Shown: in pieces, positions 44,149-54,666 of the stretch
Layout of the letters: the number at the start of each line of letters is the position of its first letter
How positions within the stretch are numbered: the stretch's first letter is position 1
Made by a program: the position numbers and the translations under genes
The notes under the pieces: model-generated
Database searches by the model: none
The model's input: the letters and a program-made list of their open reading frames with translations, nothing else
Told to the model about the DNA's origin: nothing
Assembly: GCF_003590945.1 (NCBI RefSeq)
Contig: NZ_QYUK01000011.1
Coordinates: 3,132,909-3,196,908, forward strand
Length of the DNA: 64,000 nucleotides
Direction: 5' to 3'
DNA from: Oleomonas cavernae
GTDB lineage: Bacteria; Pseudomonadota; Alphaproteobacteria; Zavarziniales; Zavarziniaceae

Positions 44149-44408
44149 ATGGCACTGTTTCCGCTGTCTTCGAATTTCGAGGGCGATTTCGTCATCCAGG
44201 TCGTCGTGGTGGACGACGGCGCGACCATGGACGAGGTGGCCGCCGCCTGCGCAGTGCATTCGGTCAACCGCCGGGTGGCCCCCGGCCGGGCAAGATCATG
44301 CGCGTGCGGCGCCATTCGACGGGGGAAGTCTATCCGCGCGACATGCTGGTGAAGGCCACCGACCTGATGCCGACCGAGACCATCGACGTCGTCTTCTCGG
44401 ACATCTGA
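44149..44408 (+). CDS. tmoB: Toluene-4-monooxygenase gamma subunit (copy 2), one frameshift
   Basis: Starting behind GGGGAGGAATA, the product begins MALFPLSSNFEGDFVIQVVV with TMDEVAAACAVHSVNRRV. The frame breaks in the C-run 44279-44283. One extra C gives APRPGKIMRVRRHSTGEVYP and the expected ending TDLMPTETIDVVFSDI, about 86 residues. It is the small ubiquitin-like hydroxylase subunit. The break matches the general error pattern of this sequence, so the gene is probably functional. Confidence 0.87.
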
Positions 44409-44431
44409 GCGTGGCGCACGGGGCAGGCAGC

Positions 44432-44770
44432 ATGGCATTCGAAAAGATCTGCACGCTGGACGACGTGTGGGAAGGGGAAATGGCCGAATTCACCACCGGC
44501 AGCGGCAGGGATGTCCTTCTGGTCTGCATCGACGGCGGGCGCATCAAGGCGTTCCAGGCGATGTGCCCGCACCAGGAGATCGCCCTGGTCGAAGGCACGT
44601 TCGAGGCAGGCGTGATCACCTGTCGCGCGCACCTGTGGCAGTTCGACAGCGAGAACGGGCGGGGCCTGAACCCGACCGATTGCCAGATCGCGGAATATCC
44701 GGCCAGGGTCGACGGCCAGGACATCTATGTCGATGTACAGGGCATCGAACCCTGCAAATCACACTCGTAA
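44432..44770 (+). CDS. tmoC: Rieske ferredoxin of toluene-4-monooxygenase (copy 2)
   Basis: The protein starting MAFEKICTLDDVWEGEMAEF has Rieske ligands in CPHQEIAL and CRAHLWQF, as in copy 1. It carries electrons to the TmoA/B/E hydroxylase. A GTG at 44411 would add seven residues; ATG 44432 fits the family start better. It lies 23 bp behind tmoB and 13 bp before tmoD. Confidence 0.93.
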   Translation: MAFEKICTLDDVWEGEMAEFTTGSGRDVLLVCIDGGRIKAFQAMCPHQEIALVEGTFEAGVITCRAHLWQFDSENGRGLNPTDCQIAEYPARVDGQDIYVDVQGIEPCKSHS

Positions 44771-44783
44771 CAGGGGGAGGAAC

Positions 44784-45098
44784 ATGACCAGCCACAGCAC
44801 CGGCGACGCCTACAAGAACAACCGCGTCGGCCCGATCCTGCGCGCGGGCGAAGTGGCCCAGGCGGCCATCCAGGCCGTCGAGGACGACAACCCGGGCAAG
44901 GAGATCCATGTCGAGGATCGTACGGCCTATATTCGCATCGAATGCGACAACGAGTGCATCCTCACCCGCGCCTCCATGGAGAACGCGCTGGGGCGGCCGT
45001 TCCAAATGCGCGAACTGGAAATCAACCTGGGTTCCTTCTCGGGTCAGATCGACACCTCGCCAGAACGCATCCGCTTCTACCTCGCCCAGCGCCTTTGA
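44784..45098 (+). CDS. tmoD: Toluene-4-monooxygenase effector protein (copy 2)
   Basis: The 104-residue coupling protein (ATG 44784 behind AGGGGGAGGAAC) has NRVGPILRAGEVAQAAIQAV, TAYIRIECDNECILTRASME and QMRELEINLGSFSGQID. It binds the hydroxylase without a cofactor and raises its turnover. It is followed by tmoE after 26 bp. Confidence 0.93.
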   Translation: MTSHSTGDAYKNNRVGPILRAGEVAQAAIQAVEDDNPGKEIHVEDRTAYIRIECDNECILTRASMENALGRPFQMRELEINLGSFSGQIDTSPERIRFYLAQRL

Positions 45099-45124
45099 AC
45101 CCGAACGCCTGCAAGGAAACGCCC

Positions 45125-46117
45125 ATGTCCGCCGCTCCCGAGCCGCTGAAGCCGCTCAAGACCTGGTCCCACCTCGCCGAACGGCGCAAGCGGCCCAGCG
45201 AATACGACATCGTGACCACCCGCCTGCACTATCGCCGGCGCGACCCGGCGGTGCCGTGGGAACTCGACCCCGACCTGCCGATGAACGACTGGTACCGGAA
45301 ATATTGCAACGAAAGTCCGCTCAGACACCCAGACTGGGACACGTTCCAGGACCCCGACCAACTCGTCTACCGCACCTACAACATCATGCAGGACGGCCAG
45401 GAAGCCTATGTCGGCGGCCTGCTCGACCAGTTCAGCGACCGCGGTCACGACCAGATGATCTCGCGCGAGTGGATCGCCACCCTCGCCGCCTTCTACACTC
45501 CGGCCCGCTATCTCTACCACGGCCTGCAGATGGCCTCGTCTTATGTGGCCCAGATGGCGCCGGCAAGCACCATCACCACCTGCGCCATCTTCCAGACCGC
45601 CGATTCCCTGCGCTGGGTCACCCACACAGCCTATCGCACGGTGGAACTGTCCAAGGCCTGCCCGGATCTGGGGCTCGGCACCCGTGAACGGGAACTTTGG
45701 GAAAACGCGCCGCAATGGCAGGGTTTCCGCCGGCTGCTGGAGGAAAGCCTGACCGTATGGGACTGGGCCGAGGCCTTCGCGGTGCTCAACCTGGTGCTGA
45801 AGCCCGCCGTCGAAGAGACGCTGCTGCGAACGCTTGCCGACACGGCCGGCGCCAATAGCGACACGCTCTACAGCCTGCTCTCCCAGGCGCAGATGCGTGA
45901 CGCGGAGCGGCACCGCCGCTGGGCGTCCCGCCTCGTCGACATGGCGCTGACCGTCGAGGACAACCGCGGCTGGCTGCGCGAGCGGATCGATGCCTGGACG
46001 CCGCGCGCCGAGCAGGCAATCGAGACCTATTGCAACGCGCTGCCGGAATCGGACAACGGCGACGCCGCAACCGCTCGTGTTGCCCGTTTCCAGCAGACAT
46101 TGGGACTGCGCGGCTGA
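45125..46117 (+). CDS. tmoE: Toluene-4-monooxygenase beta subunit (copy 2)
   Basis: The 330-residue protein starts with PLKTWSHLAERRKRPSEYDI and holds NDWYRKYCNESPLRHPDW, VYRTYNIMQDGQEAYVGGLL and HTAYRTVELSKACPDLGLG, as expected of the beta subunit. It ends the second tmoABCDE operon; unlike copy 1, no EthD gene follows. A GC-rich hairpin comes 6 bp behind the stop, and the second XylR-like regulator begins 214 bp later. Confidence 0.94.
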   Translation: MSAAPEPLKPLKTWSHLAERRKRPSEYDIVTTRLHYRRRDPAVPWELDPDLPMNDWYRKYCNESPLRHPDWDTFQDPDQLVYRTYNIMQDGQEAYVGGLLDQFSDRGHDQMISREWIATLAAFYTPARYLYHGLQMASSYVAQMAPASTITTCAIFQTADSLRWVTHTAYRTVELSKACPDLGLGTRERELWENAPQWQGFRRLLEESLTVWDWAEAFAVLNLVLKPAVEETLLRTLADTAGANSDTLYSLLSQAQMRDAERHRRWASRLVDMALTVEDNRGWLRERIDAWTPRAEQAIETYCNALPESDNGDAATARVARFQQTLGLRG

Positions 46118-46122
46118 GAGCC

Positions 46123-46154
46123 GGGATGGGCGGCGCTGCGGGGCCGCTCATCCC
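46123..46154 (+). terminator. Hairpin behind tmoE (copy 2), possible terminator
   Basis: GGGATGGGCGGC (46123-46134) pairs with GCCGCTCATCCC (46143-46154) with one mismatch and an 8-base loop. There is no U-run, so termination may be partial or Rho-assisted. It separates the TMO operon from its regulator gene. Confidence 0.45.
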
Positions 46155-46331
46155 CACATGTGTCGTTGCTGCGTCTTTGGAGAAGGTTCTCCCTGAATTG
46201 GCGCCATATCTCAGGATTTCGTGACCAGTTGGACCGAAAAGAGATAAAATAATACCGGTACCGCTTCAGTATCGTTTCAGTGCTTTTAAAGACGCTACGG
46301 CCCATAAAGAAAAAATCTGGGGGCAATCGCT

Positions 46332-48107
<1,776 letters not shown>

Positions 48108-48135
48108 GGGGCCGCGCACCGGACTGACCTGGCCT

Positions 48136-48163
48136 CGTCATACCAGCGAAAGCTGGGATGACG
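48136..48163. repeat. REP-like hairpin between convergent genes
   Basis: CGTCATACCAGC and GCTGGGATGACG flank a GAAA loop (48136-48163), with one A-G/C-G mismatch region. It resembles a half of the larger repeat at 11702-11781. It lies between the convergent regulator and DUF1329 genes and may act as a two-way transcription block. Confidence 0.6.
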
Positions 48164-48178
48164 ATTTGTTGTCGTGCT

Positions 48179-49565
48179 TCAGTAGTCGCGCAGCCTTTCG
48201 ATGTCGAAGAAGCCGGACATTTCAGACTTCAGAATCGACCAATCCGGTTCCATGGTGATCCGGTTGTAACGTTGGCTGACCACGTTCCACAGGACATAGT
48301 TGCGTGCCATCCACAGTCCGGTGGACGGATCGAAGTCACCCGCATCGTCGAGGACGCGCCACAGATTGCCGCGCTGGTCGTACATTTCCTGGTACTGCGC
48401 GTAGCGAAATTCCTTGTCGATGTAGAGACGGCGGCGGCCGTAGACGTAGTTGCCCGTCTTGTCGATGATATCGAGAATCCAAACCGGTCGCAGTTCGAGG
48501 TCGATCGTCTCGATCTCGCAATCGTTGCTGCCGTGGTCCGCAGGATTGTAGGCGTGGCCCACTTCGGGCTGCGACAGGATGAAGGTTTCGCCGATCAGTT
48601 TGAAGTCGAACTTGCGCGGGTCGGGTTTCAGCCATGACTGGCGCCAGTCGTCCCAGGTCACCTCGATGCCCGGGGTCATAGGGTCCTGGGTATCGGAACC
48701 GCCCAGGATGCGTGTGCGCTTCATCGTGGGACGTAGCCGCGGAAATCGTCCGGCTTGTCGGCGGAGGCGAACCGACGGCGTGTCGCGGCCAGGCCCTTGA
48801 TGTCGCGCGGCGCGAGGAACACCACCGAGCCCGCCTCGATGGTATCATCCTCGCCCCGCACGTCGCCCAGCGGCGCGAGATCGACCCGGCCATGCATCTT
48901 CTGCCACCAGATGTGCACCACATAGCGCCGCTCGATCCGGTTGCTCGGCACGCAGGAGGCAAGCTCGATCGGCTTCAGCGCCAGATTCTCGTTGCCGATG
49001 CCCACGGCCATGAAAGCCCAATAGAGTTCCATCGCGGTCGTCGGCTTGACGAAGGGCAGGCCGGCATCGTTCAGAAGCGCGAATTTCCCCTGGGAATCGA
49101 GCAGTTCCCCCTTGTCGTTGATCGAGAAGGGGCTGGCCACCTTGGTTGCCTCCAGCCGTTTCCTCGACGCCGTATAGGGCGTGGTGGGCACGATGCGGAT
49201 CTTCTTCCAGCGGAACCAGTCGGTTGACATGAGCCGCGCCATGCTCGGCGCCGGCAGATAGTCTTTCAGCCACGGATACTGGCCTGCCGTGGCCGCCGTG
49301 ATCTCCAGCCCCGGCTTCAGGTCGGGCGGCACCTTGGCCGCGGCGACGAGGGTGCGCGCGGAATAGCCCAGAAAAGCCTTCCAATCCTCGGCAAGGGCGA
49401 TCGCCTGGGATCGGCCAGCAGCTCGGCCATTTTCCGATGGCCCTCGAATCCGCTCTTGTCTGCCAGCGCCCGCCATTCCTGCACCCAGTCGGGTTCCGCG
49501 GCAGTCGCCGCCGAAGCGAACGGCAGGGTCAAGCCGAGAGCGAGCAGCAGGGTGCGGAATGTCAT
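48179..49565 (-). CDS. DUF1329 family protein in the meta operon, two frameshifts
   Basis: A signal peptide (LLLALGLTLPFASAATAAEP) starts at 49565. The frame is lost at the G-run 49407-49409 and at 48728-48730; one base added to each gives LLADPQAIALAEDWKAFLGY and GYVPTMKRTRILGG. The rebuilt protein of about 462 residues carries typical stretches WWQKMHGRVDLAP, LELRPVWILDIIDKTG and RRRLYIDKEFRYAQY. It is the last gene of the long catabolic operon: its start overlaps the stop of the hydrolase gene by 4 bp. Such placement inside an aromatic-degradation operon suggests a role in handling or importing the hydrophobic substrate. The breaks look like sequence errors. Confidence 0.82.
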
Positions 49566-50389
49566 GGATCACCCGAAAGGAAATCGGCGACCAGGGCATT
49601 GAAGCGAGCGGCATGTTCGATCTGCGTCCAGTGGCCGCAACGGCCGAACATGTGCAACTCCGCCCGCGGCAGCAGCTGGAACAGCCTTTCGGCGTTGCTG
49701 GGCGGGATGATCCGGTCTTCACGCCCATGGAGGATGAGGGCCGGCTTGTCGATCGCTGCGATGCTGGCCGGGGGTGTCGCCAGGGCGGTTACCCAACGCT
49801 GGCGCGGCGCCGGGAAGAGCGCGCCGAAGGCCTCCTGCACGCCGGGTCGGATGCTGGCCTGGTAGCGCAGGCGCGCCAGTTCCTCGGTCGCGCGGCTGGG
49901 GTCGAAGGAAAAGAGGCCAATCAGATGGCGCATGTTCTCGATCGATGGCTCGTAGCCCCAGACGAGGTCGAGACCCACTGTCAGCCGGAAATCGATGCCG
50001 GCGGCCCCCATCAGGACCAGGCGCCGTACCCGCTCGGGCTCCCGCGCAGCAAGTGCCAGGGCAAGCGCAGCACCGAAGGAGTTGCCGACCACATCGACCT
50101 GCCCGAGCCCGTGCACATCGATGAAACCGGTCAGGTGGGCGAGCCAGCGGTCCATCGAGAAAGCGGTGCCCGGCGGCGTCTGGGTATAGCCGAAACCCAG
50201 GATGTCGGGCGCCAGCACGCGCCGCGCCTCGGCCAGTGCTCCCATATTCAAACGCCAGTTGGCGAAAGCCGAAACCCCGGGGCCGGAGCCATGGATCATG
50301 AGGACCGGCCGGCCTTGCCCCAGGTCGTGGTAATTGGTGACGATGCCGTCGACGGTAACCTGCTGCCCGATTTCCGGATTGTTCGTCAT
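49562..50389 (-). CDS. dmpD: 2-Hydroxymuconate semialdehyde hydrolase
   Basis: The 275-residue alpha/beta hydrolase has the oxyanion region LMIHGSGPGVSAFANWR, the nucleophile elbow VVGNSFGAALAL (Ser), an Asp in LILHGREDRIIP and the catalytic His in RCGHWTQIEH. These are the motifs of meta-cleavage product hydrolases (DmpD, XylF, TodF). It cleaves ring-fission products from methyl-substituted catechols to 2-oxopent-4-enoate and an acid. ATG at 50389; 8 bp behind the reductase gene and overlapping the DUF1329 start. Confidence 0.92.
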   Translation of the reverse strand: MTNNPEIGQQVTVDGIVTNYHDLGQGRPVLMIHGSGPGVSAFANWRLNMGALAEARRVLAPDILGFGYTQTPPGTAFSMDRWLAHLTGFIDVHGLGQVDVVGNSFGAALALALAAREPERVRRLVLMGAAGIDFRLTVGLDLVWGYEPSIENMRHLIGLFSFDPSRATEELARLRYQASIRPGVQEAFGALFPAPRQRWVTALATPPASIAAIDKPALILHGREDRIIPPSNAERLFQLLPRAELHMFGRCGHWTQIEHAARFNALVADFLSGDP

Positions 50390-50397
50390 GCCATTCC

Positions 50398-51428
50398 TCA
50401 GAAGAACCGGTCGAAGTGGATCTGGCCGAAGGGCACTTTCAGTTCGATCATCAGCAGGCGCTGCAGGGCCTCGGCCATGGGCGGCGGGCCGGCGAAGTAG
50501 ATTTCCGATACCGCCAGCCGGTCGCCCAGCCGGCGCGCCAGCACATCGTGGACGAAGCCGGTCTCGCCCGACCAGCCGGCGCTGAGCGGGTCCTCGGGCG
50601 AGGAAACGACGGGATGATAGCGCAGCGTCTGCTGCCAGCCCGGCAGGGCCGACAGGTGTTCCGCCCCACAGACATCGGCGGCCGTGCGCCCGCCGTAGAA
50701 GAAGTCGAGTTCGCGGGCGGCATCGGCGCCGACCGCCCGCGCGATCGAGATCATGGGGGCCAGCCCGGAACCGCCGGCGATGCACACCACCGGCCTTGTC
50801 GAATAGGCGACGATATGTGCAAGGCCGTAGGGACCATCCAGGCGAAGCATTTCACCCGGCACCATGTTGAACAGGGCATTGGTTACCGCCCGCCCGGCAC
50901 GCGCTTGATCTGGAATTCCCAATGTCCCTCGCCGTTCGGCAGGTTGGACATGGAATAGCAGCGCCTGAGGCCGTCCCGGTCATGCAGAATGGCATATTGG
51001 CCAGGCAGGAAATTGGCAGGGCCAGGCCCGGCAAAGCGAAATTCCCGGATGTCACGGGTCAGGTCACGCACATCGACCAGGCGCACGATGATGACCTGCG
51101 GCGGCACCTTAGGCAGGCATCCCGCATCGGTGTTCACCTTGATCGCCAAGTCGCCGACAGCCCGCGTCTGGCAGGCCAGCAGCAGCCCCTTGCGCCGGTC
51201 GCGCGGCGACAACCCCGGCGCCTCCGGCCACAGGCTCTCGACCTTGCCGGAAAGCACCTGGATGCGGCAACTACCGCAGCCGCCCGAACTGCACTCGTAG
51301 GGCATCCCGACACCGCAGCGCAGCGCCGCCTGCAGCAGCGAGGCATCGTCCGGCCCCTGGACGAAGCAGCCGCCGCCCTCGATCGAGACGACGGCCGCGC
51401 ACTCGGCCGTGTTGCCGCCGTCGGCCAT
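50398..51428 (-). CDS. Multicomponent-monooxygenase reductase (TmoF/DmpP-like), one frameshift
   Basis: The protein has an N-terminal plant-type [2Fe-2S] domain (C47, C52, C55, C87 counted from the GTG at 51431; YECSSGGCGSCRIQVLSG), an FAD domain (FLPGQYAILH, RCYSMSN) and a NAD domain (VCIAGGSGLAPMIS, YFAGPPPMAEAL). The frame breaks at the C-run 50889-50891; one extra base gives KRVPGGAVTNALFN. Total is about 343 residues, as in TmoF. DmpP is already encoded at 55940, so this is a second reductase in the same operon. As neither TMO operon encodes a reductase, it is a natural electron donor for TmoC. The ATG at 51428 overlaps the dmpI stop. Confidence 0.87.
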
Positions 51429-51613
51429 CACGTTTCGGACTTCGGCACGCCGGCGACGCCGAAATGCGCCGCCGGCACCTCGCGCAGGATCACGCGCACG
51501 CTCTGGCGCGGCGCACCGATCGACCGTTCGGCCGCCGCCGTCAACTCTTCGATCAGGGCACGTTTCGCCTCGGGCGGCCGCCCCTCGATCAAGGTCACAT
51601 CGATGATGGGCAT
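51428..51613 (-). CDS. dmpI: 4-Oxalocrotonate tautomerase
   Basis: The 61-residue enzyme shows the tautomerase residues: after removal of Met, Pro1, Arg11, Arg39 and Phe50 all occupy the known positions (PIIDVTLIEGR, QSVRVILRE, AAHFG). It interconverts 2-hydroxymuconate and 2-oxo-3-hexenedioate in the oxidative branch of meta-cleavage. It lies 2 bp behind dmpH and overlaps the reductase gene. Confidence 0.94.
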   Translation of the reverse strand: MPIIDVTLIEGRPPEAKRALIEELTAAAERSIGAPRQSVRVILREVPAAHFGVAGVPKSET

Positions 51614-51615
51614 GT

Positions 51616-52386
51616 CTATTCCCTCACGCTGATGGCCACGCGGCCAAGACCTTCGATGTCGGCGCGGACATACTCGCCCACCGCCAGCGGATGCGCCGCG
51701 GTGATGCCGCCGGCCATCACGATGTCGCCGGGGTTCAGTTGCTCGCCGCCCTGCGCCACCATGCGCGCCGCTGCCACCAGCGAGCGCACCGGATGGCCCA
51801 GGAGCGCCGCGGTCGAGCCGATCTGGCGCACCGCGCCGTTGACCGATAGCACCGTGCCCAGGTTGCCGATGTCGATCGTGGGCAGTACGAAGCTGCCGAT
51901 CACAAGTCCCGAGGAGGATGAGTTGTCGGCGATCACATCGGGCAGGGCGAAGCGGAAGGCTTCGTAGCGGCTGTCGATGATCTCCATGGCAGGTGCCACG
52001 CCGGCCACGGCGGCCATGGCTTCCAGCGCCGTCACCGTGCCCGCCAGCGGCCGGCCGATCAGAAAGGCGACCTCCGGTTCGACCCGCGGATGGACATAGC
52101 GGCCATGGGACAGGCTGCCGCCTTCCTCCAGCAGCATGGCATCGGTGAGGCGGCCCCAGATCACTTCGTCGACGCCAACTTGCAGCATCTTGGCCCGGCT
52201 GGTCAGGCCCATCTTCACGCCGATCCGCCGCTCGCCCCGGTCCACCCGCCGGCGCACCGACAGGGCCTGGATGGCATAGGCATCGTCGATGCCCAGGTCC
52301 GGGATCCCGACGGTGAGTTGGGGGATCGCCTTGGCGTAACGCGCCGCGTCGTCCACGCGGGCGGCAAGGTCAGTCAGTCCGGCCAT
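51616..52386 (-). CDS. dmpH: 4-Oxalocrotonate (2-oxo-3-hexenedioate) decarboxylase
   Basis: The 256-residue member of the hydratase/decarboxylase family is assigned as decarboxylase by the stretch GVKMGLTSRAKMLQVGVDEV and IWGRLTDAML, which fits DmpH better than the hydratase. Metal and substrate residues lie in RVEPEVAFLIGRPL and PAMEIIDSRYEAF. It gives 2-oxopent-4-enoate and forms a complex with the hydratase DmpE, encoded 2 bp upstream. Confidence 0.9.
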   Translation of the reverse strand: MAGLTDLAARVDDAARYAKAIPQLTVGIPDLGIDDAYAIQALSVRRRVDRGERRIGVKMGLTSRAKMLQVGVDEVIWGRLTDAMLLEEGGSLSHGRYVHPRVEPEVAFLIGRPLAGTVTALEAMAAVAGVAPAMEIIDSRYEAFRFALPDVIADNSSSSGLVIGSFVLPTIDIGNLGTVLSVNGAVRQIGSTAALLGHPVRSLVAAARMVAQGGEQLNPGDIVMAGGITAAHPLAVGEYVRADIEGLGRVAISVRE

Positions 52387-52388
52387 GG

Positions 52389-53192
52389 TCAGCGCGCCCC
52401 GTCAAAGCTGCAGCGGACGGCGCCAAGGCCAGATATCCGCAATTCGATAGCATCCCCCGCCGCCACCGGCACGAGGGGGCCGAGAGACCCCGAGAGGATC
52501 GTGTCGCCCCGCTTCAGCGGTCGCCCCACCTCGACCATCTTGCGGGCCAGCCACAGGGTCGAGACCAGCGGATTCCCCAGGCAGGCGACGCCCGCCCCGG
52601 TTGCCACCGGCTCGCCCCGGCACTCCATCACCATGCCGCACAGCACGGGATCGAACTCGCCGAGCCGGCGCGGCTGGCTGCCCAGGACATAGAGGCCGGC
52701 GCTGGCATTGTCCGCCACCGTGTCCAGGATCTTGATGTTCCAGTCGGCGATCCGGCTGCCCACGATCTCGATCGCCGCCACCGCATAGTCGACCGCGTGC
52801 AGCACGTCGGCCAGGGTGAGTCCGTCGCCGTCAAGATCGTCGCTCAGGTAGAAGGCGATCTCGCCCTCCACCTTGGGCTGGAGGACGCGGCTCATCGGGA
52901 TGGTTTCGCCATCGCCGTAAGCCATGTCGGCGAAGAGCATTCCGTAATCCGGCTGGTCCAGCCCGAGCATGGTCTGCACCGCCTTGGAGGTAGCGCCGAT
53001 CTTACGCCCAGCCAGGCGCCGGCCCTGGGCCAGCCAGTGCTGGGTGTTGGTTTCCTGGATGGCATAGGCAGCGGCGGCATCGCTCACCGCGACCCGATCG
53101 CGCAAGGGTGCGATCGGCGTCGCCGTGTCGTGAGCGTCCCGAAGCAACGCCGCCGCTTCGGCCGCGGACAAGGAAGAAATAGTCACCTGCAA
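52389..53192 (-). CDS. dmpE: 2-Oxopent-4-enoate hydratase
   Basis: The 267-residue paralogue of DmpH has RRLAGRKIGATSKAVQTMLG and QPDYGMLFADMAY, typical of DmpE/MhpD hydratases, then PKVEGEIAFYLSDDL and AAIEIVGSRIADW with the metal-binding glutamates. It hydrates 2-hydroxypenta-2,4-dienoate to 4-hydroxy-2-oxovalerate. It is next to dmpC (6 bp) and dmpH (2 bp). The aldolase (dmpG) that should follow is not in the window. Confidence 0.9.
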   Translation of the reverse strand: MQVTISSLSAAEAAALLRDAHDTATPIAPLRDRVAVSDAAAAYAIQETNTQHWLAQGRRLAGRKIGATSKAVQTMLGLDQPDYGMLFADMAYGDGETIPMSRVLQPKVEGEIAFYLSDDLDGDGLTLADVLHAVDYAVAAIEIVGSRIADWNIKILDTVADNASAGLYVLGSQPRRLGEFDPVLCGMVMECRGEPVATGAGVACLGNPLVSTLWLARKMVEVGRPLKRGDTILSGSLGPLVPVAAGDAIELRISGLGAVRCSFDGAR

Positions 53193-53198
53193 TATTCC

Positions 53199-54653
53199 TT
53201 AGAGCTTGATGCAGACGTTCGACAGTTCCGTGTAGAATTCCAGGCTGTGGACCCCACCCTCGCGCCCGATGCCGGAGCGTTTCGAGCCGCCGAAGGGCGT
53301 GCGCAGGTCACGCAGGAACCAACTGTTGACCCACACCAGCCCGGCCTCGATCTGCGCCGCGACCCGGTGGGCCTTGGCCACGTTCTCGGTCCAGACGGAG
53401 CAGGCGAGGCCATAGTCGGTGTCGTTGGCACGGGTGACGACCTCGTCCTCCTCGTCGAAGGGGCTGACATGGCAGCAGGGGCCAAAGATCTCCTCGCGCA
53501 TGATGGCGCTTTCGTCGCCAAGCCCGGTCCAGATGGTGGGCTGCACCCAGGCGCCTTCCGACAGCCCGGCCGGCATTTCCGGAATGCCGCCGCCGGTGAC
53601 CACCTCGGCACCCAGCGCGCCCGCCTTGTCGTAGTAGGACAGCACCTTGGCCTGGTGTTCGCGGCTGACCAGCGGGCCCATGTTGACAGCAGACTCGTCC
53701 GGCGTGCCGATAACCAGCGCCTCCGCCCGGTCTTCAGTCGTTCCACGAAGGTGTCGAAGAGCGGCCGCTGGACATAGACGCGTTCGGTCCCCAGGCAGAC
53801 CTGGCCGCAGTTGGCGAAGACCGAGCGCATCGTGCCTTCGATCGCCTTCTCGATATCGGCATCCGCAAAGACGATGGCCGGATTCTTGCCGCCCAATTCC
53901 AGCGAGACCGGCCGGATGCGCCCCGCCCCCGCCCGCATGATCGCCGCCCCGGTGCGGGTCTCGCCGGTGAAGGTCACCGCGTCGACGTCGGGATGGCCGG
54001 TCAGGTATTCGCCGGCACTGCCCGGGCCGAAACCCTGGATCACATTGTAGACGCCGGGGGCACCCCCGCCTCGTTCATCACCTCGCCCAGCAGGGCTGCC
54101 GTCGAGGGCGTCTCCTCCGACGGCTTCACCACCACCGTGTTGCCGCAGGCGAGCGCCGGCCCGACCTTCCAGGTCATCAGGAGGAGCGGCAGGTTCCATG
54201 GGCAGATGACACCGATCACGCCCTTGGGCCGGCGCAGGGCATAGTTGACCGCGCCGGCACCATCGGGCGTGTCGAGGATGAAGCTTTCCGTCGGCACGTT
54301 CTTGACCAGGTCGGCGAAGATCTTGAAATTCGCCGCCCGCGCGGAATGTCGATATGACGGGCCAGGCTCTTGGGCTTGCCCGTGTCCCGGCATTCCGCTT
54401 CCAGGAATTCGTCGAAGCGCCGTGTGATGCCGTCCGCCACCTTGTGCAGGATCGCGGCCCGCTCGTTCACCGTGAGCTTACCCCACGGCCCCTTGAGGGC
54501 GCGGCGCGCGGCTGCCACCGCGGCGTCGACCTCGGCTTCGCCGGCCTCCGCCACTTCGGCGAAGACTTTATTATCGCAAGGATTACGCTTCTCGAACCAG
54601 GCGTTGCCCTTGCGGTAGGCGCCGTCGATGAAATTCAGGATCTGTGCCGACAT
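53199..54653 (-). CDS. dmpC: 2-Hydroxymuconic semialdehyde dehydrogenase, three frameshifts
   Basis: Starting [20 protein letters not shown], this aldehyde dehydrogenase of about 485 residues is broken near 54337, at 54056-54065 and near 53729. One base added at each joins [34 protein letters not shown] and [20 protein letters not shown]-binding ([15 protein letters not shown]), catalytic Glu (LELGGKNP) and Cys (ANCGQVCLG) are all present, as is the ending [18 protein letters not shown]. It oxidises the ring-fission product to 2-hydroxymuconate. All three breaks are in G/C runs and are probably sequence errors. Confidence 0.9.
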
Positions 54654-54666
54654 GCCATGCTCCCGA

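Noticed and set aside
42612-44438. Long minus-strand frame opposite tmoA and tmoB copy 2
   Set aside because: The plus strand carries all diiron ligands of TmoA; the other strand is a mirror frame that high GC keeps open.
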